A stretch of DNA of 61,408 nucleotides from NCBI RefSeq assembly GCF_004000845.1, contig NZ_BIMA01000036.1, forward strand, positions 1-61,408, read 5' to 3'. The notes under the pieces were generated by a model. It was given only the letters and a program-made list of their open reading frames with translations, was not told the DNA's origin and searched no databases. The position numbers and the translations under genes were made by a program. This document shows, one piece after another, positions 18,562 to 27,900 of the stretch (positions are counted from its first letter, which is position 1; each line of letters begins with the position of its first letter). This stretch comes from Paenibacillus koleovorans NBRC 103111 (GTDB lineage Bacteria; Bacillota; Bacilli; Paenibacillales; NBRC-103111).

Positions 18562-19424
18562 CGGATATCCTCCCGCACATTGATGAATAAAGGAATCGCA
18601 CACAGCAGCGCATAGGCGGCAAACACACTAACGCTATAAACGGATAGCTCTACGCTGCGCATCGTAGGAAAATAGCGAAAATACACGGCATCCGCATACG
18701 CTCCGATCAAGGTGTAGCCTCCGATGGCGACGATCGCGGCTAATGCCTTCCGATCACGCCGGTCGAATCGAAATAGGGTGAAAGCGGTCCTCCCCTTCAA
18801 ACCATACCCCCTGCTTTTCATCGAAGCCGCCGTCTCTACTGCGTTCTCCAGCATCCATGTCATCAGGATCGATAGAATGCGAATGCCGTTTCGAGCCCTC
18901 GCCAAGAGGCTGCCGTTCGAAACATCTTTGCCGATGCACCGTTGAGCGGAAGACACAAGCGCAAGCTGGGCCTTGAACCTCGGAACGAGGCGTAGCACCA
19001 TCGATAGAACAAGCGAAAACGAAGGAATAAGGCGTCCAAACAAATAGATGAATTTATCTGAGGTCATCACGGCGTTGTAACAGGAGAACCAGCATATGAC
19101 TGAAATGAACATTGTTGCCGCTGCAATCCCATACGTGATCGATTCCAAGGTGAGCGGATTGCCGCTGCTCAAATAAACAAGAATGGTCGCACCCTCATGA
19201 TTGAAAGCCGGGTTCAGCAGTGCTGTCACCACCAGCAGAGGCATCATGTAATACAAATGGAACTTCACCGCTCGTCTCCCGTTCAGATAGATGGAATACG
19301 CAATAGCAAGGGTTAGCGAAATCGCCAGGCATCCCGGATGCATGAAAACCATCGCACAACTGATCACAAGCGCAAAATAAGCAAAGCTGACAATGGGATG
19401 ATAGCTGGAAAAAGCATCCTTCAT
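18534..19424 (-). CDS. ecfT: ECF transporter T component
   Basis: 296 residues, hydrophobic, with about six membrane helices. The cytosolic coupling helix carries the family motif as AASMKSRGYGL (around residue 200); a preceding LRLVPRFKAQL helix also fits the family. The start overlaps the preceding stop codon in an ATGA, and the end overlaps the ATPase gene, so the three are translationally coupled. It links the two ATPases to the membrane-bound S component. Confidence 0.88.
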   Translation of the reverse strand: MKDAFSSYHPIVSFAYFALVISCAMVFMHPGCLAISLTLAIAYSIYLNGRRAVKFHLYYMMPLLVVTALLNPAFNHEGATILVYLSSGNPLTLESITYGIAAATMFISVICWFSCYNAVMTSDKFIYLFGRLIPSFSLVLSMVLRLVPRFKAQLALVSSAQRCIGKDVSNGSLLARARNGIRILSILMTWMLENAVETAASMKSRGYGLKGRTAFTLFRFDRRDRKALAAIVAIGGYTLIGAYADAVYFRYFPTMRSVELSVYSVSVFAAYALLCAIPLFINVREDIRWKHLQSKV

Positions 19425-20278
19425 CGGGCGGCACTTCCTGCCGCTTTGTAGGTATCCCCTACATCACGCCCCAAATCGCATGTGTATACCCACTCGATAA
19501 CATCGCCTTGTTTCAGCTTATAGCGGCTGCTTCCATAGTTGGGAAACCAATCGTTCACTTTGTACATCCATCCGGACAACTCGCCGCAATCGAATTCATA
19601 CAGATTATGAATGCCTTCGATGTAAGCTGAGTTATAGATGGGCGTGTTCTCGAACTCCATATGAATCTTGTTCTTCTTCATTTCCCTCTGCAGTACGTTG
19701 AATACGGACTCTCCTTCATAGAAGGTGACCTCTCGCTTAGCGAAAATAACGCCATCCTTCGGCACCAGCTCGAGTTTTTCGCGGTCCAGCTTATTGAGAT
19801 TGTTCAAGATCGTCTCGCAGGTTACGGATAAATAAGCCGTAAAAGCTTTGTCGGTAATCTTGACATCCTGCGGTTCCACAGGCAACGGTTTGCCGGAAGG
19901 GACCGGCTCGGTTAAATATTTGTCTGTTTCCGCCTTGGGTTCACCGGCTAGAGTCGTGGGCGAGGTGGGAACAAGCTGTTCCGTTACCGCTGGAGGCGGA
20001 GTTGCAGGCGGTTGAACCGATGCGGACGGCGTCGGTTGAGGCGTAACCGGTGCGGTCGTCGGCTCCGGTTGACTGGCGCTCGACGGCTGAACCACTTGTG
20101 CCAGCTGAGTGGATTGCGGTCCGTTAGGCGACTTTTCAGGGGCTGACGTTGCCGACGGTGAAGCCGTCCGTGTAGGCGCATCCACCTTTTTATCCGGAGG
20201 TCCGCTGCTGAAATAAGCTGCGATTAGAACCAGCACCACCGCAACGGCGGCAATGAGTTTATTTTTCGACACTTTCAT
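19421..20278 (-). CDS. Membrane-anchored transcobalamin-like (DUF4430) protein
   Basis: 285 residues. Residues 8-25 form a hydrophobic N-terminal anchor without a lipobox cysteine. Residues 30-130 are a Pro/Thr/Ser/Ala/Gln-rich linker that can span the cell wall. Residues about 150-275 are a DUF4430 domain (Pfam PF14478, transcobalamin-like C-terminal), with the typical YEFDCGELSGWMYKVNDWFP and LKQGDVIEWVYT. In animal B12 carriers this beta domain closes over cobalamin. The gene lies 12 bp after the barrel gene and overlaps ecfT by 4 bp. It probably passes the vitamin from surface proteins to the ECF importer; this role is inferred from fold and context. Confidence 0.8.
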   Translation of the reverse strand: MKVSKNKLIAAVAVVLVLIAAYFSSGPPDKKVDAPTRTASPSATSAPEKSPNGPQSTQLAQVVQPSSASQPEPTTAPVTPQPTPSASVQPPATPPPAVTEQLVPTSPTTLAGEPKAETDKYLTEPVPSGKPLPVEPQDVKITDKAFTAYLSVTCETILNNLNKLDREKLELVPKDGVIFAKREVTFYEGESVFNVLQREMKKNKIHMEFENTPIYNSAYIEGIHNLYEFDCGELSGWMYKVNDWFPNYGSSRYKLKQGDVIEWVYTCDLGRDVGDTYKAAGSAAR

Positions 20279-20290
20279 AGGAACCCGCCT

Positions 20291-21922
20291 TTAAAGCAGA
20301 TTTGCCGTAGTGAGCAGACGATGCAGCATCTCCGCCATTTCACCGCGTTTGACGGCGACCTGTGGTTCAATGTCCATAGCATCCTGCGACAAAATATGCT
20401 CACGGTAGTTAAAAGCAAGCGCATCCCGTGCCCACTCAGCCGATTGCACATAGTCTCCGAACTGGGCCAGCATATCTCTCGTCTCGGACTTGCTCATGGC
20501 CGTATCGAACCCGCATAACTTGGCAGCATTGGCGATCATGACGGCGGCTTCTTGTTTGGTGATCGTCTTAGCCGGGGCAAAAGTCGTATCGGAAGTTCCG
20601 TTTACGATTCCATAATGATGAGCGGATCCAATATAACTCGAATACCAGCTGTCAGCCGGTACGTCCTTGAAGACACTTGCAGGCTTCAACGGCAGGCCGA
20701 GACCTCTGGTCACAATGGCGGCGAACTCCGCCCGCGTCATTGTTTGATTCGGGGCGAACTCCTCCGTTGTCAACCCGTTAATGATTCCGCGAGAAGCCAA
20801 ATCTTCAATCGCTGTTTGGTTCGGATGACCGAAAATATCAATAAAGGTCTTCATTGCCTCAAGTACTGGCAGCTTACGGACGTCTGCATGTTTATTCGGC
20901 AGTCCCAAGGCTTCGTTCCGCGTTGAGGGTGTTTTCCACTTTACGTCCGTCATGCGGTACAGGCTTCTTTTTCCTTCCGCTATCCCGACAGCATTGACCA
21001 AACCGTAAAACGCTTGTTCGGTAGACATGCCGGTGACACCGCCGCCGTCCGCCGTATGTTGAAACCCGTGCCCTTTCTCATAGAACGCGAGCAGGTTATC
21101 GACGATCGTATGGCCATTTTTCACAAATCGACTATCGGTGACGGAGATGCCGAGCTCGCATAACGCCATTAACACTTGAACGGAGCTTTCGGAGGTTGGG
21201 ACGCCCCATGTTGAATATCCACCATCGGTATTCTGAAGCTTGGACAATACTTCCAGCGCCCGATCCGATGCCGTCTTCACATGCTTCCGATTCTGATAGT
21301 TGGATAACGCCTGCAAGGCCATTCCCGTAATATCAGGATCCGCTTGATCTCCAGAGAGCGCGAAGCCTCCATCCTTCAATTGGCGCGAGAGAATTTCGTC
21401 GATGTACAGCTCCCTCGTAGCTTGTACCTTCGCAGCCGTATTGCGCGGGATCTCATAGCTCCCGCTATCCATGGCAATCAGGGCGAATATCGGTCCGTTA
21501 ATGCCTTGCCAGATCGTTTTCTCGAAATCTCCCAAGGGAAGCAGCAGGTTGTAGCCGCCTACATCGGCCGGATTGGCTCCAATCGCGGTCAGCGCCAGGA
21601 TCAAGCGCGAATACTCGGTATACTTCTTGTCGTGCAGCTCGCCATTCAAATCGACGACGTATTTCTTAACTGTCTCGTAATACTCATCGAAGTAGCTCTG
21701 CGGTACAGCTTGATTCGAACGCGCCAGCCCGAGGACCGCCCATTCCCCACCGACAGAGCCAACCTCCGGATGGCTGACCTGCTCGAGCAAGTAGTGCGCC
21801 GTTTCTTCTTGAACCGCATCCATCTCCGTCTTGGTTGCCGCTTCTATCGGTGCAATCAGTACTAGATTTATGATCAAGCCAATAATTAATGTCATTAAGT
21901 AAATGAACCGATTTGTCCTCAC
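20291..21922 (-). CDS. SLH-anchored alpha/alpha-barrel protein, B12-carrier-like
   Basis: 543 residues from GTG 21922, set by GGAGG 8 bp upstream and by agreement with the start of the truncated paralogue at 4005. A signal peptide covers residues 1-28 (LMTLIIGLIINLVLIAPIEA). Residues 30-330 show repeats of the prenyltransferase/squalene-oxidase type (QLKDGGFALSGDQADPDITG; LQNTDGGYSTWGV), i.e. the alpha6/alpha6 barrel that also forms the N-terminal domain of intrinsic factor and transcobalamin. Residues 365-540 are three SLH domains (e.g. GIINGLTTEEFAPNQTMTRA), the third weaker, which bind secondary cell wall polymer. Catalytic residues of cyclases are not evident. Placed between two DUF4430 genes and behind cobalamin riboswitches, it is most simply a surface B12-binding protein. 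Confidence 0.82.
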   Translation of the reverse strand: MRTNRFIYLMTLIIGLIINLVLIAPIEAATKTEMDAVQEETAHYLLEQVSHPEVGSVGGEWAVLGLARSNQAVPQSYFDEYYETVKKYVVDLNGELHDKKYTEYSRLILALTAIGANPADVGGYNLLLPLGDFEKTIWQGINGPIFALIAMDSGSYEIPRNTAAKVQATRELYIDEILSRQLKDGGFALSGDQADPDITGMALQALSNYQNRKHVKTASDRALEVLSKLQNTDGGYSTWGVPTSESSVQVLMALCELGISVTDSRFVKNGHTIVDNLLAFYEKGHGFQHTADGGGVTGMSTEQAFYGLVNAVGIAEGKRSLYRMTDVKWKTPSTRNEALGLPNKHADVRKLPVLEAMKTFIDIFGHPNQTAIEDLASRGIINGLTTEEFAPNQTMTRAEFAAIVTRGLGLPLKPASVFKDVPADSWYSSYIGSAHHYGIVNGTSDTTFAPAKTITKQEAAVMIANAAKLCGFDTAMSKSETRDMLAQFGDYVQSAEWARDALAFNYREHILSQDAMDIEPQVAVKRGEMAEMLHRLLTTANLL

Positions 21923-21951
21923 AAGGTGCCCCTCCGAACTAAAGCAAGATG

Positions 21952-21983
21952 GGAGCAGCCCTTTCATAGCTAAGGACTGCTCC
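21952..21983 (-). other. Intercistronic hairpin
   Basis: GGAGCAGTCC ... GGGCTGCTCC between the giant gene and the barrel gene, without a T-run. It may slow 3' decay or partly attenuate the downstream genes. Confidence 0.5.
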
Positions 21984-21997
21984 GCTTCGGCACAAGC

Positions 21998-24900
21998 TTA
22001 TTTCAAATATTTAATAATCATGCCAATCATCTTCGCAGCTTCCGCTCGGGAGGCATTGGCACTTGGATCGAATACCCCGTTTCCTTTGCCGGCAATTACT
22101 CCAGCCTGCTGCAACGTATAGACCGACTCTTGGGCATATACGGAAATCTGATCATGATCGACGAAGCCTTCCTTGGGTTGAGCAGCTGTCAACTGTATCC
22201 CACCATATTTCAAGAAACGCGCAAGCATCGTTGCCAAATCTTGACGGCTGATACTGTCATTTGGTGCAAAGAGTTGATCCTCTCTCCCATTCGCAACCCC
22301 CGACTTGCTAACCCATGTCACATATGGCGCATACCAGGAATTCAGAGCTACATCGGCGAAAGCAGAGTCAGCCATCGGCATAACATCGCCGCTCATCCGG
22401 AACAGCATGGCTGCGAATTCAGCGCGGGTCACTTCCTTCTCCGGTGCAAATTTGCGGTCTTCAGTCCCTTCCATTATTCCTTTGGACACAAGCTGATCGA
22501 TATAGGGTTTCGCCCAATGGGAGTCAGAGACATCCGAGAAGGAGGAACGCTCATAGACGACTGCAAACTTTGAAAAATGCTCGGTGTTAAACTGAATGCC
22601 GCCATTTTTCTCGTCATATACCGCGTTTGTCATTTCAATTAGGTCCCCATTATCGGCTAAATAGAAGACTGTCAAAAGGGCGCTGTTTTCTCCGCTCTTG
22701 GTTACATAAGGCAAGAACACGCCAATTTGTCCCCCGCCAAATGTTGTGACCCTGTTCTCGCCTACCGTTATCGCAAGCTCGAAAATCGGATGATTCCCAA
22801 CAAGCGCCTGTTGTTTGTCAGTCAAATCGCTAAACTTGAGTTGACTCATGGAAAGCTCGACGCCTTGACCTGCCCCTGCATTCACGATCGCTGATATCGC
22901 TTTGGCGTCAAGCCGGAATGAACCGGCGCCGGTGTTGACCGCAAGGGTCGTATGCTCTTTCCCTTCAAAGGCCGCTAATAGCTCCTGGGGCAACAACATG
23001 GAAAAGCCTGTGGATCCTTCAGGCACCTCGATCTGAATGACTGCACTTACAGCAGGATCGTCTTTAAGCTTCTTAAGCTCAGCCAGGAACTTTTCCAATT
23101 GGGTTCCGACGATCGTTGCTCCTGCCACACCGTTCTCCCTCTTGGAAGCTGTAACTTCCGCGATGGATTCCTTGGTTTCTGTTCCAGCAGGGCTTGATGG
23201 TTGAACAGGCCCGAAATTCTCGTTACTCCACGGCTCAGAGCCCTCCTCAAGGCGGAAATCGTCTGTATAATGCCAAACGATAACATCGCCGTCCTGCAGG
23301 CTATACTCACGGAGTCCGAGCGCGGGATGCTTGCCATTTACCGTGTACATCCAGCCTGAATACTTGCCGTTATCAAATTCTGCTAAACCATTTATGGAGC
23401 TAATATAATTTCCGCCTGATGTAATGGTATAAGGGATGTTATGCTCCTCAAGCATCTTTTCGAAAACGTCTTTTACTGTCGCGCCTGCGGCAACTGTAAC
23501 AGGCTTACTATCTATCCATTTTTCAAAGGCAGTGTGCGCGCCTGTTCCATGCTTGGAGTCGCCAAGCAGACTGAAACTTACGGCAATTTTTTTCCCGACT
23601 ACCGTTCCAGGATTAGCCTCCCTTACGATAAGCAGGGATAGCTCTTCGATCACGTTATCCTTCAGTACTTTGATAACTACCGTGTTCGCTCCAGGATTCA
23701 AGACTATAAGGTCGGAAGGGCTGTTAGCAGCAGTTTCTTGATCTCCTATAATTACAGTGGTGCCTTGTACGGCTCTGGCAATCAGGCTGATTGAGGATAC
23801 ATAATACGGAACGTCAAGCTTGAACTGGGTCTCGCTGACTCTTGCCGGGTAGTAGCTCTCCGCATAAGCAACGGCCATCAGTCCGGATAAATTGGTGCTC
23901 AGCTCTTCAGCAGTGCTTGCTATCCGCAGCGTATAAATAACAGGCTCTTTTACGCCGTCCTGAGCTATTATACGTACGATCCTGGGAGAGTTCTTATCGA
24001 TCGTAAAAGTAGAGCCTAAGGAGTCCGAAACATATTTATTGTTATTGATATAAATCGTTTCAGCAGCACTCTTTGCCTTTATATCAAAGAAGTTGGTTGT
24101 GACGGATTCGCTGTACTCATATTTACCCGGCTCTAGTACAAGTCGTTTGCCTCCAATAGAAAGCTCGCTTAAATCAGGCGTTTTGCCTACCGCCTCTGTC
24201 TCGGGGCTGACTCTTGCAACGCCTAATATCTCAGGAGAAACTTCACCAAGAGCGCCAGCGTCCATTAAAGTGGCGGAGTATGCCCTGATGAAGCTTACTT
24301 CATCGAGATGTACAGGGTTGCCGTTTTCGTCAACTGCCCAGGAAATATCAAAGCCATCGCCTTGCTTCTTATACGGATTTCCTGGCTTATCATAACCATC
24401 GCTTGCGTAGCCGCTATGTGTATCCGCATATCCGAAGGACGGCACGCGAGAAGCGATCTTCGTGAAGCTGGCAGTCAAGCTTGAGCTATTTACTTGTGCC
24501 TTTCCGTCAATGATGTAGTTTGCCGGATCGGGATAATAAGGCTGGGTATGGTAGAAATTAGCTCTTACATGGCTGCTTCCGCCAATGTTGTCATTCCAAG
24601 GAACATTTTTGGCATAATACTCTGCGAAATCCGGATCGGGATTTGTATAGGTTACGGTATAATTCCAATCCGTGCTGTCTTCATAATGCTCGCTGCCTGC
24701 AAGCGTGTACCAGCGATCAGGCTTTCCGTCATGGTTTAGATCCTGTGCTACCTGCACGCCTGCGGGTTCTTCGTTCCCGCTGAAGCTGTTCCCGTAAATA
24801 ATAAAATCAACGCCGTATTTATTATGGGGCGAATTTTTTACAGGAGTATCAAACCTGTAAGTGATATACCCCCCGAACGAGCCGAGCGAAATAACCGGGC

Positions 24901-27900
24901 TTGAATTGCCGCCCTTGCCGGCAAACAGCTCTGTAGCGCCTATTCTGGAGAGATCCCAACCGTCACCCCAGCCGCTTTCTCCTAGCTTGCCGGTAACAGC
25001 CTGACCATGCTCGTTTATAAACTGACCTGGTGCTGGTACGACTTCCGTTACTTTGTCGGGAGCATAAGCCGGTTTTTGATAAATCGTAAGGGTGCTTTCC
25101 TTCACGTTCAATAGCCTGCGGAGATATTCTTCCTCTTGTTCGGTATATTGCTTTCCATTCATCGGTTCGCCGTCGAAGCCATAATGAAACTCTGGTCTTG
25201 AGTTGTTGCTGATAGAAACCACATACTGGCCGCTTGCCAAAGCGGACAAGGTTGTAGAAATCGTAACACTGCCAATACCGTTGGCGCTGTTCCCGTCAGG
25301 AGTAGAGACGCTCACCTTGGCAGAGGAGTCCTCGGCCTCGATTTTCAAGTCAAATGCCCGCACTCCATTGTCGACAATTGCGCTGTATGCGGAATAGCTC
25401 GGGTTCAGCAAGCCGGCCTGCTGCCCGACAATGTCGCCGTCCTTCAGCATGGTGATTGACTTTATGTTCGTGTTCGGCTTGCGGTAAATAATAACGGTAT
25501 AGTCTTCAAGATCGTCAGGGTCGGTCGCGTCTTCGGGCACGCTATGGAACACAATTTTGTTTTGCCCGACATTCAGGTCGACTGTCGTATTCTTGCTTTT
25601 CGTAGCGATTGGTACTGGAGTTCCGCCGTTAACGCTCATCGTAATCTGTGTGGTGTCGTCCATTGCAATCGGCGTCACAAACATCTTCGTAATGTTATAA
25701 TTCACGAAGCCCATATACATATGGTGATCTGCATTGAACTTGACAGGTGCCCCGTTGAGATAGCCAAGATAGGGCATAGCGTAGTTCATTACGGTTGAGT
25801 TGCCTAGTACGCCGCCAAGCACATACCGGCCTTCCGTCCCTGTCAGCGTCGCGTTTGTCGCGGACGTAAACATAAGGTCGGACAGCGTAGCGTCGTCGGA
25901 TTTCTCATTATGCTGCGTGATTGTGATGAAGTAGCTGTACTGATAAACTCCCTTGTAATACGTCGCTACTTCCACTCTCTGAGGCTCTCCGTATTTGAGA
26001 TTGATTTCAGAGGAGTTGTAAACAGACCACGCGGATAAGGGATCCCTAATGGATGTTACTCCGTTAACCTTAATTGAAAAATCAGATTCCTTAAAAATGT
26101 ACCTTGTCGAGATGTTGATTTTCTTGATTTTTGCGGTATAGACGTCCACGTAGTATTCATGCACATCCGGATTGTAGCCTGTTGCTGTCGAAATCACATT
26201 TCCCTGGTCGTCTGTTCGATCGTACTTTAATTCTCCGGCGTTGGTCTTCAGCCAGTACAAAGTACCGAGCTGATCCGCATGTCTTATGGTTCCGTCGTCT
26301 CGGACCAGGCCTTCCCGGACTAGAGTGATTCTATAAGTTTTTTGCGTGTATCCGTCGCCGGCCGTGCTAACAAGGTTTATCGTCGAAGTCTGGTCGTAAG
26401 CAGGCGTATAGAATTCGCCGAAAACAAGATAAGATCTCGTGTAATGCGTAACAGAAGCGGAGGGGTCTGCCGTTTTCCCTGTTATCTTTACGAACTTGGT
26501 GTCGTAAGGAATGTTCACAGTATATTCGGAAGCTTCAGATGAAAACTCAGGGCTAAGGGTAAATAAGCCGCTATCGGTTTCCACCAGGATTTCGCTCAAG
26601 TTTGCGTTCTGATTGGTTCCATCGGGATCTGCGCCGCGTGTAATGTAATAAGTGTAACGGTCGCTGGCTTGCGCGCTTCCGTTAACGCGGTGAGTCATGA
26701 TCTCTACGGTTGTTCTCTCCCCGCCTGGAATCGGGATTGGAGCGGATTTGGCCGCTCTATAGATCATTCTTGGCATAGGGCCATATTTGTACTCACCGGT
26801 AATCGGGTCCGTATACCAGCCTATCGAGGTTTCCGGGTATATCCAATATCCGCCGACGTCCGTTGCCAGTGTAGGTATTACGCTTTCGTTTACTTGGACG
26901 CCGTCCACATAGATGTCATAACCGGATATTTTGCTTGAATCCTGACCGAAAACCGGTTCGAAGACTATGCTGTCGATTTCGTTCGACATGGTCACATCAA
27001 ATGACGAATAAGTCTGGGAATATCCGCCGGAGGTGTAGTTCGTTACTAGTTTACTGGAATATTTGGTGTTATCCAGGCTGGCTTGCGCCGTACGATCATA
27101 GAAGTTAACTCTGTTGATTTGGTTGTAAACATTGATGATTTTTACGCGTGCGTCTTCATAGTTGCTGTTCTTATAGGCTCGAATCGTTACAAGACTGTCG
27201 CCGCCCAAGATCGGAACCTTGTCCGTTCCTTCCGTACCGAAGGAATAATAGAAAAGACCGGCTTCGTTCTTAATGGCGTTAAGCGTTCTGCCTTCGTAAA
27301 GGATTTCAACTCTGTCGGCTGCATGGTCCGTGTACACATATAAATTTTGATGGCCTTTTGCGTTAGCCGGTTGGATCTGAGCCTGCATATTCAGCCAGTA
27401 TTCGCCGGTAAAGCCTGGCAAAAAGCCTCTCTGCATGAAATCCTCGGATTCCTTAGCGAGATAATACTCCCGCGGACGCTGCAGTGCGTTAAGCTGGTTC
27501 GTATTATAAAACACAACATTCTTAACAATTGTGCTACTAGCCCAGTTGAGATTAATGCGATATTGGCTTGTTAAAGCGTTGGCTTCATTGCTTTCCTTAA
27601 CAACAACGTCGATATACGGTTCGGAGCCGTTCAGAGTGACCTCGAAAACGCCTTTCGAAAGCGTACTGGCTTCTGCTCCAACAATGGAGAATCTGGCTCT
27701 GCTGTTCGGGGAAGCGACGCGAAGCTCCATTTTATTATTGTACGGGATTTCTTTTATGCCCTGGTACTGCTGCATCAATGAATAGTATAACGGTTGTTTG
27801 AGGGAGTACTCGAACAGGTTGCCGTCAAAAGACTCCTGGATGCCCTGTCCGGCATTTGCGATTACCTGCAGGTCGCTAAGCAGCGTCCCGCTTCTGTCGG

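Noticed and set aside
20291-21922. Squalene/hopene cyclase or prenyltransferase enzyme
   Set aside because: The barrel repeats fit, but there is a signal peptide, SLH anchoring and B12-riboswitch context, and no clear catalytic motif of cyclases.
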